Of a DNA stretch of 43,850 bases, positions 31,959-40,738 are shown one piece after another. Within the stretch, counting starts at the first letter, position 1. Each line of letters starts with the position of its first letter. Under the pieces are notes generated by a model. It was not told the DNA's origin, did not search any database, and saw only the letters and a list, made by a program, of their open reading frames with translations. Source of the DNA: an uncultured Burkholderiales bacterium (GTDB taxonomy: Bacteria > Pseudomonadota > Gammaproteobacteria > Burkholderiales > Casimicrobiaceae); assembly GCA_937944385.1 (NCBI GenBank), contig CALDYQ010000033.1:1-43850 (forward strand), written 5' to 3'. Position numbers and translations under genes: made by a program.

Positions 31959-33707
31959 TTGGACCCTGCTCTCGCCCAAGCCCCGCAATCCGCAGGCGCC
32001 CAGAACGCGCGTCCGCGGCTGGGCGACATCCTCGTCAGCCGCGGCAGACTCGATCCGCAGCAACTCGAGCGCGTGCTTCGGCTCCAGTCGACGGGCGGAC
32101 GCCGCGATCCGATCGGCGTCCTGCTCGTCACCATGGGTGCCGTCTCGGCCCGCGATGTCGCCATGGCGCTCGCCGAGCAATCGGGCCTTGACTTCGTGGA
32201 GTCCTCGGCCTTTCCCGAAATCCCCATTCTCGAAGAGCAGATTTCCGCCCGCTTCCTTCGCGATGCACGCGCCTTGCCGATCGCGGAAGACGCCGAGACG
32301 CTGACACTCGCCGTCGCCGACCCCTACGACCAAACAGTCGAGCACGCCTTTCGCCTAGTCAGCGACCGCCGGATCGTGCGCATGGTCGCGATCGGCAGTG
32401 ACGTCGATGCCGCCATCGAACGGCTCTATGGGGGCGGTCGCGCGGATGTCACCGAACTCGCCGACGGTGCGATCGAGGCGCGGCTCGATGGCGAAGCACT
32501 GACGGCCGACGTCCAGCAGCTCAAGGACCTCGCCTCCGAAGCGCCCGTCATCCGCCTAGTGAGCCTGTTGATCGGCAACGCGCTCGAGGCACGCGCATCG
32601 GACATCCACATCGAGCCTTTTGAAAACCGACTGGTCGTGCGCTACCGGATCGATGGCGTGCTGCACGAGATCGAGTCGCCGCCCAAGCGCATGGCGGCGG
32701 CGGTCATCTCGCGCGTGAAGATTCTCGCCAACCTGGACATCGCCGAACGCCGCCTACCGCAGGACGGCCGCATTCGACTCCGGGTGCAGGGCAAGGACAT
32801 CGATCTGCGGGTATCGACCGTGCCGACCATGCACGGCGAGAGTGTGGTCATGCGGATCCTCGACAAGGGGGCGGTTGCGCTCAATTTCGCGCGCCTGGGT
32901 TTCGAGCCGAACGTGCTCAACGCGTTCCAGCGTGCCATCGCCGAACCCAATGGCATCGTCCTCGTCACGGGGCCCACCGGTTCCGGCAAGACGACAACGC
33001 TTTACACCGCGCTTGACCAGTTGAACAAGCCCGAGGTCAAGATCCTGACCGTGGAAGATCCGGTCGAGTACCAGATGGCAGGCGTCAACCAGATCCAGGT
33101 CAAGCCGCAGATCGACCTGACCTTCGCCAACGCGCTGCGCTCGATCGTCCGGCAAGACCCGGACGTCATCATGATCGGTGAGATCCGCGACTTGGAGACG
33201 GCTGAAATTGCCGTGCAGGCCGCACTCACCGGGCACCTGGTGCTCTCGACCCTGCACACCAACGACGCGCCCTCCACGGTGAGTCGGCTGCTCGACATGG
33301 GCGTGGAAGATTACCTGCTGACCTCAACCCTGGTCGGCGTGCTGGCGCAGCGGCTCGTGCGAACGCTCTGCGACCGCTGCCGGGAGCCCTACCAGCCCGA
33401 AGCGGCGTTCGTCGAAGAGGTCGGCCTCGCAAGACTCCTCGAGCACGGCGCCCGCCCGACGCTCTACCGTGCCGTGGGATGCCGTGAGTGCTCGCACACC
33501 GGGTTCAACGGCCGCATGTGCATCGCCGAGATGATGCCGCTCTCGGAGGCGCTCCGTCGGCTGATCATGAGAAAGGCCAGCGCGAGCGAGCTGAGGCAGC
33601 AGGCGCTCGCTGAGGGCATGGAGAGCATGTATGACAACGGCCTGCGCAAGGTGCTCGCCGGAGTGACCACCATCGAAGAGGTCCTGCGCGCGACGCGGGA
33701 GGGGTGA
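31959..33707 (+). CDS. gspE: Type II secretion system ATPase GspE
   Basis: The cytoplasmic ATPase of the type II secretion system, about 582 residues. The N-terminal domain RLGDILVSRGRLDPQQLERVL (about 22-42) belongs to the family that docks to GspL. The ATPase core has VTGPTGSGKTTT (Walker A, about 336-347), the Asp box, and IMIGEIRDLETAEIA (Walker B). A zinc-binding C-module has CDRC near 470 and CREC near 507. The frame is open far upstream; the TTG at 31959 is chosen because the sequence before it is not family-like, but no ribosome site is clear. It heads the gsp operon. Confidence 0.94.
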   Translation: MDPALAQAPQSAGAQNARPRLGDILVSRGRLDPQQLERVLRLQSTGGRRDPIGVLLVTMGAVSARDVAMALAEQSGLDFVESSAFPEIPILEEQISARFLRDARALPIAEDAETLTLAVADPYDQTVEHAFRLVSDRRIVRMVAIGSDVDAAIERLYGGGRADVTELADGAIEARLDGEALTADVQQLKDLASEAPVIRLVSLLIGNALEARASDIHIEPFENRLVVRYRIDGVLHEIESPPKRMAAAVISRVKILANLDIAERRLPQDGRIRLRVQGKDIDLRVSTVPTMHGESVVMRILDKGAVALNFARLGFEPNVLNAFQRAIAEPNGIVLVTGPTGSGKTTTLYTALDQLNKPEVKILTVEDPVEYQMAGVNQIQVKPQIDLTFANALRSIVRQDPDVIMIGEIRDLETAEIAVQAALTGHLVLSTLHTNDAPSTVSRLLDMGVEDYLLTSTLVGVLAQRLVRTLCDRCREPYQPEAAFVEEVGLARLLEHGARPTLYRAVGCRECSHTGFNGRMCIAEMMPLSEALRRLIMRKASASELRQQALAEGMESMYDNGLRKVLAGVTTIEEVLRATREG

Positions 33708-33714
33708 GTCACTC

Positions 33715-34950
33715 ATGCCCTTGTTCGCCTACCAAGCCGTTCGCGGTGACGGATCGCAGGTGGCTGCGCAGATCGATGCCGCCACCGAGCGCGAAGCGGT
33801 CGAGCGCGTCCGTGACCAGGGGCTGATCCTGCTTGCCATCGCCCCTGCAGCGCAGGCGGCACTGGCCTCGGTCGAGCGCAACGGCTCGTTCCTCGGCCGA
33901 CTCGCAGCGTCCCGCCGGGTCACTCCGGCCCAGATCATCGCGACGACGCGCGATCTTGCCAACCTGGTCGGCGCGGGATTGCCGCTCGATCGTGCCTTCG
34001 AGCTCTTGATCAGCCTCGCCGAGACGAAGCCTTTGGCGTTGCTACTTCAAGACCTGCGCGATCGTGTGCGCGGGGGACGAGCGCTGTCGCAGGCGCTGGC
34101 CGAACATCCGCGGCACTTCGATCGCCTCTACGTCAACCTCGTCCGGGCGGGCGAGGCAAGCGGCACCCTCGGCCCCACACTCGCCCGCATCTCGGAGTTC
34201 CAGGAGCGCTCGGCCGAGCTTCGCAGCAACGTGCAATCCGCGTTGATGTATCCGGTCGTGCTCGTGCTCGTCGCCATCGTCGCGGTCCTCGTGATGATCT
34301 TCTTCGTGGTGCCGAAATTCGAAGCCACGTTCCGGCAGTTCGGAAAGGCGCTGCCTGCGTCCACCGAGAACCTGCTTTCGCTTGCCCACTTCCTGCGCAG
34401 CGACGGCTGGATGCTGCTCGTCGGACTCGCGGCGCTCGCAATCCTCGTCCGTGGCCGGTTTCGCACGCCCGCGGGGCAGCTGGCCTGGCATCGCCGGAAA
34501 CTCACGCTGCCGATCCTCGGTCCACTCTTCCAGAAAATCGAAGTGGCCCGCATGACCCGTACCCTCGGCACGCTCGTCGGCAATGGCGTGAGCCTGCTCC
34601 CGGCACTCGCCATCGTGCGCGACTCGCTGGACAACCGCGCGCTCGCCGACGCGCTCGAGTCGGTCACTGCGCGGCTCAGGGAAGGGCATGGCTTTGCACG
34701 TCCGCTCATGGAGAGCGGACTCTTCCCAAAGCTCGCAGTGCACATGGTCGCCGTCGGTGAGGAAACCGGCCAGCTCGACCGCATGCTCATCAAGGTGGCC
34801 GACATCTATGACAGCGAAGTCAACATTGCGTTGAAGCGCGCGTTGTCGATGCTGGAGCCCGTGCTCATCATCACGCTTGCCGTCGTGGTGGGCGGCATCA
34901 TCTACGCGCTCCTCAATGCGCTCCTCGGTCTCACCGACCTCACCGGCTGA
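33715..34950 (+). CDS. gspF: Type II secretion inner-membrane platform protein GspF
   Basis: A 411-residue polytopic protein of the inner-membrane platform. It has two repeated helical cytoplasmic domains (about 70-195 and 275-395) and three membrane segments (about 175-200, 225-245 and 375-400). Segments FAYQAVRGDGSQVAAQID, RDLANLVGAGLPLDRAFELL, MYPVVLVLVAIVAVLVMIFFVVPKF and the repeated GEETGQLDRMLIKVADIYD are family-typical. It couples ATP use by GspE to pseudopilus assembly. It starts 7 bases after gspE. Confidence 0.96.
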   Translation: MPLFAYQAVRGDGSQVAAQIDAATEREAVERVRDQGLILLAIAPAAQAALASVERNGSFLGRLAASRRVTPAQIIATTRDLANLVGAGLPLDRAFELLISLAETKPLALLLQDLRDRVRGGRALSQALAEHPRHFDRLYVNLVRAGEASGTLGPTLARISEFQERSAELRSNVQSALMYPVVLVLVAIVAVLVMIFFVVPKFEATFRQFGKALPASTENLLSLAHFLRSDGWMLLVGLAALAILVRGRFRTPAGQLAWHRRKLTLPILGPLFQKIEVARMTRTLGTLVGNGVSLLPALAIVRDSLDNRALADALESVTARLREGHGFARPLMESGLFPKLAVHMVAVGEETGQLDRMLIKVADIYDSEVNIALKRALSMLEPVLIITLAVVVGGIIYALLNALLGLTDLTG

Positions 34951-34974
34951 ATCAGCCCCCTCCGGAAACGAATC

Positions 34975-35421
34975 ATGAAACAGACCCTGTCTTTGCGCCG
35001 CAGTCCCTTCGCCGCACGTGAACGCGGCTTCACCCTCATGGAACTGCTTGCCGTGATCGTCATCATCGGCGTGCTTGCCGCCACGATTGGCGCGCGTTTC
35101 CTCGGCCAGTCCGAAGGCGCCAAGGCCAATGCGGCCAAGGCCGAGATGGGCCAGATCGTCCAGGCGCTCGACCTGTTCAAGCTGGAAATCGGCCGCTACC
35201 CGAACACGCAGGAGGGACTGAACGCGCTCATCAAGAACCCGGGCAACCTGCCGAACTGGAACGGGCCCTACTTCCGCAAGGACAACATCAAGGACCCGTG
35301 GAACAACGACTACCTCTACCAAAGCCCAGGGCCGAACAACACGCCCTTCGAGCTCAAATCTTTGGGGGCGGATGGTCGCGAAGGAGGCGAGGGGGCAAAC
35401 GCCGATATCGTTCGCACCTGA
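34975..35421 (+). CDS. gspG: Type II secretion major pseudopilin GspG
   Basis: A 148-residue major pseudopilin. The prepilin peptidase site is after Gly18 (RERG/FTLME), with the conserved Glu at +5 and a hydrophobic helix to about residue 40. The C-terminal domain has IGRYPNTQEGLNALIKNPG, DPWNNDYLYQSPG and LGADGREGGEGANADI, the calcium-binding loop typical of GspG. Mature length is about 130 residues. It polymerises into the pseudopilus that pushes substrates through GspD. It starts 24 bases after gspF. Confidence 0.97.
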   Translation: MKQTLSLRRSPFAARERGFTLMELLAVIVIIGVLAATIGARFLGQSEGAKANAAKAEMGQIVQALDLFKLEIGRYPNTQEGLNALIKNPGNLPNWNGPYFRKDNIKDPWNNDYLYQSPGPNNTPFELKSLGADGREGGEGANADIVRT

Positions 35422-35454
35422 TCCGGGCCGACAACGAGTGACAGCGCCCTCACC

Positions 35455-35970
35455 ATGCAACCGCGCTTTGCAGGCCCCGCCCGCCAGCAACGACGGCCCG
35501 TGCGACTGGCAGTGCGCGTTCGTGGGTTCACGCTCATGGAATTGCTCGTCGTGCTCTTGCTGGTCGCCGTCATCGTGGCGCTCGCGCCGCCCCTCTGGAG
35601 CAACGCCGTGCCTGCCGCAGAACACCGCGCGGCCGCACGGCAGATCGCACAGATGCTCAAGGCCGCGCGCAGCGAGGCGGTTGCCCGGCGCACCGACGTG
35701 CCAGTAGAGTTCGATTTGACGGCGCGCCAGATTCGACTCGCAGCCCCGCAGGGCGCTGCAATCGTGAACCGGGTCTACACCCTGCCGGAAGGTATCGCGC
35801 TTGAACTGACCACGACCGTCGCCGAAACACAGAGCCCGGAGCGCGCATCGGTGCGTTTCTATCCGGACGGCGGCTCGAGCGGCGGGCGCGTCACCCTGCG
35901 GGTCGGAGAGCGGGGCTATCGGGTGGACATCGACTGGTTGAGTGGTCGCATCGCGATCGATGAGGCTTGA
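35455..35970 (+). CDS. gspH: Type II secretion minor pseudopilin GspH
   Basis: A 171-residue minor pseudopilin with a long basic leader; cleavage is expected after Gly24 (RVRG/FTLME). The helix VVLLLVAVIVALAPPLW follows. The C-terminal part contains ARQIAQMLKAARSEAVARRTDVPVEFDL and SVRFYPDGGSSGGRVTL, which match the GspH/FimT beta-sandwich signature. It is one base away from gspI when that gene starts at 35972. Confidence 0.9.
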   Translation: MQPRFAGPARQQRRPVRLAVRVRGFTLMELLVVLLLVAVIVALAPPLWSNAVPAAEHRAAARQIAQMLKAARSEAVARRTDVPVEFDLTARQIRLAAPQGAAIVNRVYTLPEGIALELTTTVAETQSPERASVRFYPDGGSSGGRVTLRVGERGYRVDIDWLSGRIAIDEA

Positions 35971-35971
35971 C

Positions 35972-36388
35972 ATGCGACTCCGGACGGAGCGCGGCTTCAC
36001 GCTGATCGAGGTCGTCGTGGCGATCGTCGTCGCTGCACTGGTGCTTGCGGCGCTGGCGGGCGTTTTTGCGGGGGGCGTGCGCTCGGCGGGTGCCGCGCGG
36101 GACTTGGCCGAGCTCGCGGTGGCGGCCGAGTCGGTGCTGGCTGCGGCCGGGCTCGAGCGGCCCCTCACCGACGGCACCGAAACCGGCAGCGATCCCGATC
36201 GTCGGCTCAGTTGGACGCTGACGGTCGCACCCGAGCCGACCACCGACAGCGACAACCCGATCCGTCCGCCGCTCGAACTCAAGCGGCTGACCGTGAGCGT
36301 CACGCGCGCAGATCGCCTGACTCCGGGGGTGACACCCCGCAGCTTCGAGCTGTCCACCGTGCGTGCCGTGCCCCGTCGGGAGCCATGA
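35972..36388 (+). CDS. gspI: Type II secretion minor pseudopilin GspI
   Basis: A 138-residue minor pseudopilin. The short leader is cleaved after Gly8 (RTERG/FTLIE). The hydrophobic helix VVVAIVVAALVLAALAGVFAG follows, then SLDLE-like GspI regions are weakly visible, such as LAELAVAAESVLAAAG. GAGG at 35962-35965 supports the ATG at 35972 over 35960. It overlaps gspJ by four bases (ATGA). Gene identity depends largely on the order H-I-J-K. Confidence 0.85.
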   Translation: MRLRTERGFTLIEVVVAIVVAALVLAALAGVFAGGVRSAGAARDLAELAVAAESVLAAAGLERPLTDGTETGSDPDRRLSWTLTVAPEPTTDSDNPIRPPLELKRLTVSVTRADRLTPGVTPRSFELSTVRAVPRREP

Positions 36389-37089
36389 AATCGCGCCTTG
36401 AAACCCGTCGGCCGCATCGTGGCTTCACGCTGATCGAAATCGTCGCGGCGCTCGTGCTGCTCGCACTGCTCGCCACCGTGCTCTTCGGCATCGTCGGCAA
36501 CGCCGAACGCAGCGTCACGGCGGCGACGGCGGCCCAAGAGCGCGCCGAGCAAGCCTTGCGTCTCAGGCAATTCCTTCGTGATCACGTCGGCGGCATGCTC
36601 CCCCTGCGCTGGCGGCGCGAACTGGGACAGCCCCTGCGTTTCGAGGGTCGAAGCGCGAGCGTGACCTTCCTCGCGCCGGTGCTTTCGCACATCGCCGAAG
36701 GCGGGGTCATGTGGTGGCGCCTCGAAGTCGACCCCGGCGAACGCGACCGGCCACGACTGGTCATCCGGCGTCTGCCCCAGAACCCCGAAGTGGCCGAGAT
36801 CCCCGATTTCCGCGAGGCGGAGACGATCGTGCTGGCCGAGCCGGTCGCGGAGCTGGCGCTCCGCTACTTCGACCCGGGTTCGAACCCGGTCGAGGAGCCC
36901 GAGGCAGGCCGCTGGGTGACGAGCTGGGAGGAGCCGGGCCGTTCACCTTCCGCGATCGAAGTGACCCTGCGCGACCGACAAGGCGCAGTGATCCTCGCCA
37001 CCGTAGTTCAGCTCCATCTGAGCCCCTCGATCGGCTGCAATTTCGACTTCCAGCGCGGGCGCTGCGTGATTCCGGGGGTCGCGCCATGA
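36385..37089 (+). CDS. gspJ: Type II secretion minor pseudopilin GspJ
   Basis: A 234-residue minor pseudopilin. The leader is cleaved after Gly13 (RPHRG/FTLIE) and the hydrophobic helix runs to about residue 36. Its size, larger than GspG, H and I, and the large C-terminal domain with FLRDHVGGMLPLRWR and LAELALRYFDPG fit GspJ. With GspI and GspK it should form the tip complex of the pseudopilus. Both ends overlap neighbouring genes through ATGA junctions. Confidence 0.88.
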   Translation: MKSRLETRRPHRGFTLIEIVAALVLLALLATVLFGIVGNAERSVTAATAAQERAEQALRLRQFLRDHVGGMLPLRWRRELGQPLRFEGRSASVTFLAPVLSHIAEGGVMWWRLEVDPGERDRPRLVIRRLPQNPEVAEIPDFREAETIVLAEPVAELALRYFDPGSNPVEEPEAGRWVTSWEEPGRSPSAIEVTLRDRQGAVILATVVQLHLSPSIGCNFDFQRGRCVIPGVAP

Positions 37090-38042
37090 GTCCTGTCCCA
37101 CGCTTGCGCCGCGAGCGAGGCCTCGCGCTGATCCTCGTGCTCGGTCTGGTCATCTTCCTGACGCTCGTCGCGTTGAGCCTCTCGGACACGCTTCGGCTTG
37201 GCAATGCGATCGTCTCCAACGCCGTCAGCGCCATCCGTGCCCAGGCGGCAGCGGACGGTGCGGTTCATCGGATGCTGGTCGAGTTGCAGCGCCCGCGGGA
37301 GCCGGTGAATCCGGACAATCCGGCCTGGCGGCCGAACGGCAAGCGCTACGCCTGGGTGGAGGTTGACCTCGCGATCGAGGTTTCGGCCCAGTCGGAGGCT
37401 GCTAACATTGACTTGAACTTTGCCGCCGAGCCGTTGCTCAGACAGCTCTTCGTCTCGGCCGGCGCGTCGGAAGACGAGGCGAACGCCATCGTTGCCGCCA
37501 TCCGTGACTGGACCGATGCCGACAGTTTGACCCGCCCGAACGGGGCCGAGTCGGACGAATACCGCGCTCAGGGTCGCAAGACGCTGCCCGCCAACGAGCT
37601 GTTCGTTGCTGTCGAGGAACTCAAGAACGTGCTTGGTATTACCCCTGAGCTTTACGCGGCGGTCGCGCCGAAGCTGACGGTTCACAGCCGGAGCGCGGGT
37701 GTGGACCCGCTCGTGGCGTCGCTCGACGTGCTCCTCTGTGTGCCGGGATTGGATCCCGGACAGGTGAGCGCCTGGGTGGCCGAGCGGGATGCGGCGATCG
37801 ACGCAGACCTGCCACCCCCGCCGCTGCCGTTTTCTTCGCCTTACCTGTCGGGCGGTGGTGCCGGTGCCGTACGCATCAAGGCTACCGCCACCGCGGCCGA
37901 CGGCACTCGCGCTGTACGCGAGGCGAGTGTGCGTCTGGGCTCGGCACGAAGGGTGGCTCCCCAGTTCCAGCTCTGGCAGCGCGCGGCGCGCTCAGCCGGC
38001 CAGCCTCTGAACCCCGCGCCGGAGGCGGGATCGCGTGAGTGA
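37086..38042 (+). CDS. gspK: Type II secretion minor pseudopilin GspK
   Basis: A 318-residue minor pseudopilin. Cleavage is expected after Gly12 (RRERG/LALIL). The +5 residue is Leu rather than Glu, as in GspK elsewhere, which lets it sit at the tip. The large globular domain includes NIDLNFAAEPLLRQLF, DWTDADSLTRPNGAESDEY and a helix-hairpin part KNVLGITPELYAAVAPKLTVHS, all typical of GspK. Its stop lies 8 bases inside gspL. Confidence 0.93.
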   Translation: MSPVPRLRRERGLALILVLGLVIFLTLVALSLSDTLRLGNAIVSNAVSAIRAQAAADGAVHRMLVELQRPREPVNPDNPAWRPNGKRYAWVEVDLAIEVSAQSEAANIDLNFAAEPLLRQLFVSAGASEDEANAIVAAIRDWTDADSLTRPNGAESDEYRAQGRKTLPANELFVAVEELKNVLGITPELYAAVAPKLTVHSRSAGVDPLVASLDVLLCVPGLDPGQVSAWVAERDAAIDADLPPPPLPFSSPYLSGGGAGAVRIKATATAADGTRAVREASVRLGSARRVAPQFQLWQRAARSAGQPLNPAPEAGSRE

Positions 38043-39318
38043 TTCCTTGCTCCGTCCGGGTCAGGGACGTCTGTTTCTCGATTGGTGGGTCGAGCATCTC
38101 GCTCGCGCGTTGCCGGCGGCGCTTGCTGGCGACCGCCGAGGAGCGGCCCGAGCAGCTCGGGTTTCGGTCACGCAGGATCGCTATTGGGCGGCCGGTGCCA
38201 AGGACGCCGAAGGTCGCCCGTTGTCTGCCGCGCCGGCCGGCGGCGCGGTCGCTCTGCTTCTCGACGATGCCAACGGCTTCCGGCGCCGCGTGACGCTACC
38301 CATCGCGGTGCACCGTTCGGTGCGCCAGGTGTTGTCGCATGATCTCGATCGCCTCACGCCGCTTCGGGCAAACGACCTCTATTTCGACGCCCATGTCGTC
38401 GCGCGTGATTGGGGGGCCGGAACCTGCGTGGCCGAACTGGTGGCGGCCCCGCGAGCCCGGGTCAAGCAGCAGATCGAAGCGGTCGAAACACGCGGGCTCA
38501 CGGTTGAGCGGGTCGTGCTCCGGGCGGACGATCTGACGACCGGGGTGAATCTGCTGCCCGCGCAAGCGCGCGCCGACACGGACTGGCGACGCGGACGCAT
38601 CCTCACTGGCGCCCTGCTGATCGCGTGCCTTGTTCTTGCCCTGGCGCTCGCCGCCTTCCCCATCTGGCAGGCGCGGGAACGGGTCATCGCGCTGCAGGCG
38701 GCCGAGGCCCAGGCCCGAATCGACGCCGAGCAGACGAGCGTCCTGCAGCGGCAAGTCGAGAAGCAACTCGGCGAGTACAACTTCCTGCTCGAGCGCAAGC
38801 ACTCCACGCCACTGGTGGCGCAGCTGCTCGACGATCTCACCAAGCGCCTGCCTGACGACACCTGGGTGCAGACCTTGGAGATCAAGTCGAACCCGCAGAC
38901 CAAGGCACGCGAGGTGATCGTGCAGGGCGAGACCGGCAGCGGCGCGCGCATCGTTCAGATCGTCCAGGAGTCGCCGTTGATCAAGGAGCCGGTACTCAAG
39001 GCGGCCATGACCCGTCTCGCGCCCAACGCGGAACGCTTCCATATCGGCGGGGAACTGGTGCTCGCCGAACTGCCGGAAAAGTTGAAGCCCACCGAGGCCA
39101 CGAGTGCAGTGACCGTACCGCTCGCGCCGGCGCCTGCGGCGGGCGCGCCGACTACGACGGCACCCGCAGGGCCCAAGGCACCCGAGACGAAGGCTGGCGA
39201 AGGTAAAGCCGACACGAAGGCCGAGCCTCGTCCCTCCCCTGCGCCCGCTGCTTCTGCCACGTCTGCCGGCGCTGCTCAACCCGCGTTGCCTCCTGGAGCT
39301 CCGGGAGTGAAGCCATGA
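38035..39318 (+). CDS. gspL: Type II secretion protein GspL-like with PilN-type C-terminal half
   Basis: A 427-residue GspL-like protein starting at a GTG inside gspK. The cytoplasmic half (about 1-180) has the segments DWWVEHLARALPA, RRVTLPIAVHRSVRQVLSHDL and QIEAVETRGLTVERVVLRADDL. A membrane helix at about 190-215 is followed by a coiled coil and a PilN-like periplasmic domain (VEKQLGEYNFLLERKHSTPL, LPDDTWVQTLEI). A long Pro/Ala/Lys-rich tail ends the protein. It should link GspE to the inner-membrane platform. The second half resembles PilN of type IV pili more than enterobacterial GspL. Confidence 0.82.
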   Translation: MSDSLLRPGQGRLFLDWWVEHLARALPAALAGDRRGAARAARVSVTQDRYWAAGAKDAEGRPLSAAPAGGAVALLLDDANGFRRRVTLPIAVHRSVRQVLSHDLDRLTPLRANDLYFDAHVVARDWGAGTCVAELVAAPRARVKQQIEAVETRGLTVERVVLRADDLTTGVNLLPAQARADTDWRRGRILTGALLIACLVLALALAAFPIWQARERVIALQAAEAQARIDAEQTSVLQRQVEKQLGEYNFLLERKHSTPLVAQLLDDLTKRLPDDTWVQTLEIKSNPQTKAREVIVQGETGSGARIVQIVQESPLIKEPVLKAAMTRLAPNAERFHIGGELVLAELPEKLKPTEATSAVTVPLAPAPAAGAPTTTAPAGPKAPETKAGEGKADTKAEPRPSPAPAASATSAGAAQPALPPGAPGVKP

Positions 39319-39965
39319 CGCTGCCGACGGGTCGACAGGGCATCTGGGCAGCCTGGGCACTGGCGCTCGCCTGCGCTGCCGCGGTGGTGGCCGCGATTGC
39401 GGTCCCCGCGTGGGTTGCGTGGAAGCGCTACGACGCCATCGCCACGGATGCCGCGGAGAAGATCGAGCGTTACCGCCGCATCTCGGTCAACCGTGAGGAT
39501 TACCAGCGCGCCTTGGACACCGTCAAGGCCCGCGAGAGCGCGCGCTTCTTCCTCAGGAACACAGCCTCGACCCAAGCCGGAGCCGAACTGACCGATCTCG
39601 TTCGTGCGGCCGTGGAGTCGAACGGCGGGCGGCTTTCATCCATCCAGCCGGCCACAGTAAAGGACGACTCGGGCTACCGCCTCTACACGCTGCCGGTGGG
39701 GTTCGTCGCCACCCCGGCCAACCTCACGCGGATCCTGCTCGCGCTCGAGACGACGCTGCCGTATCTGCTGCTCGACCAGGTCACCCTCCGCGCGACCGTC
39801 CCCCGGGGCTACAAGGGTGTGCCCAATGTCGAACCCGAAGTGTCTGTCACGCTCGAGGTTCAGGCCTATGGCCACAAGGATGCGGCCCGCGCGGCTGCAC
39901 GGACACCGGCGACCTCCGCGGCGACACCGGGCGCTGTCTCTGGCACCCCGGGAGGTGCGCGATGA
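39315..39965 (+). CDS. gspM: Type II secretion protein GspM-like
   Basis: A 216-residue bitopic protein with one N-terminal helix (about 11-32) and a periplasmic coiled coil (RYDAIATDAAEKIERYRRIS), followed by a ferredoxin-like domain with GAELTDLVRAAVESNGGRLSSIQP and LLALETTLPYLLLDQV. This pattern matches the betaproteobacterial GspM subtype rather than the enterobacterial form. It partners GspL. ATGA overlaps link it on both sides. Confidence 0.82.
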   Translation: MTLPTGRQGIWAAWALALACAAAVVAAIAVPAWVAWKRYDAIATDAAEKIERYRRISVNREDYQRALDTVKARESARFFLRNTASTQAGAELTDLVRAAVESNGGRLSSIQPATVKDDSGYRLYTLPVGFVATPANLTRILLALETTLPYLLLDQVTLRATVPRGYKGVPNVEPEVSVTLEVQAYGHKDAARAAARTPATSAATPGAVSGTPGGAR

Positions 39966-40738
39966 AGGTCCTCAACCTTGCGCTTGCCGTGCTGGCCGCC
40001 GCGCTTGCGGGTGCGTTCGGGTGGCTCACCGAATGGGGACAAGCATTCACCCGCACGGTCGATGTCCCCGCCAAAAGCGCCCCCAAGGGCGACGTGGGTG
40101 GGTTGTTGCCCGACTTCCGCATCGCGACGGACGCTTCGGCCTACGGCGCGATTGCCGAGCGGCCGCTGTTCAATCCCACGCGCCGCCCAGCACCGACGGC
40201 CCCCGTGGCCGCCGCGCCGGAGCCTCCGAAGCCGCAGATCCGGCGTGGGCTCTACCAACTCGTCGGCATCTCGGATCTCGGGGCGGTCCGGGTCGCTCAG
40301 GTCAAGGAAATCGCGACCAACATGACCCGCTCGGTCCGTGCCGGTGACATGCTTCAGGAACTGAAAGTCGACTCAATCACGGCGGATTCGGTGCGGCTTA
40401 CCTTCGCTGGTGAGGCCGACGTCCTCACGCTGCCGAAGTTCACCGCCTCGGGGCGTGTTCCGCAGCCGCCGGCACCGGCGACACCGCTCCAACCCACACC
40501 CGCGCCGCAGGCTGCTGCATCGCCGCCCCCGGAAGCTGCTGCGGCGCAGGCGCGACCACAACAGCCGATCGCGCCACAAGCAGCGGGCACGGCGGCGGCG
40601 CCTGCCGGAATGACGCCACCGGCCGCCGGCGCGACCGCAGCCAGCCCTGGTTCCGGGGCCGAGCAAAGCAGTGCGCCGCATCCCAATCGTGAATGGGCAC
40701 GCATGCGTGCATTGCGCGCTGGAGTTCAACCGCAGTGA
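39962..40738 (+). CDS. Type II secretion protein GspC/N-like (HR-domain connector)
   Basis: A 258-residue protein with one N-terminal membrane helix (about 5-22) and a periplasmic HR-like domain. The segment AERPLFNPTRRP (about 63-74) is the typical beginning of a GspC homology region, followed by GLYQLVGISDLGAVRVAQVKE and VRAGDMLQELKVDSITADSVRLTF. It then ends in a Pro/Ala/Gln-rich tail of about 95 residues. It probably connects the inner platform with the GspD secretin. No PDZ domain is seen. It occupies the place between gspM and gspD, where some authors call it gspN. Confidence 0.8.
   Translation: MKVLNLALAVLAAALAGAFGWLTEWGQAFTRTVDVPAKSAPKGDVGGLLPDFRIATDASAYGAIAERPLFNPTRRPAPTAPVAAAPEPPKPQIRRGLYQLVGISDLGAVRVAQVKEIATNMTRSVRAGDMLQELKVDSITADSVRLTFAGEADVLTLPKFTASGRVPQPPAPATPLQPTPAPQAAASPPPEAAAAQARPQQPIAPQAAGTAAAPAGMTPPAAGATAASPGSGAEQSSAPHPNREWARMRALRAGVQPQ

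Noticed and set aside
34042-36690. Long minus-strand open frame of about 880 codons across gspF-gspJ
   Set aside because: It is antisense to well-supported gsp genes, has no recognisable domain, and carries His/Asp/Arg-rich low complexity from codon bias.
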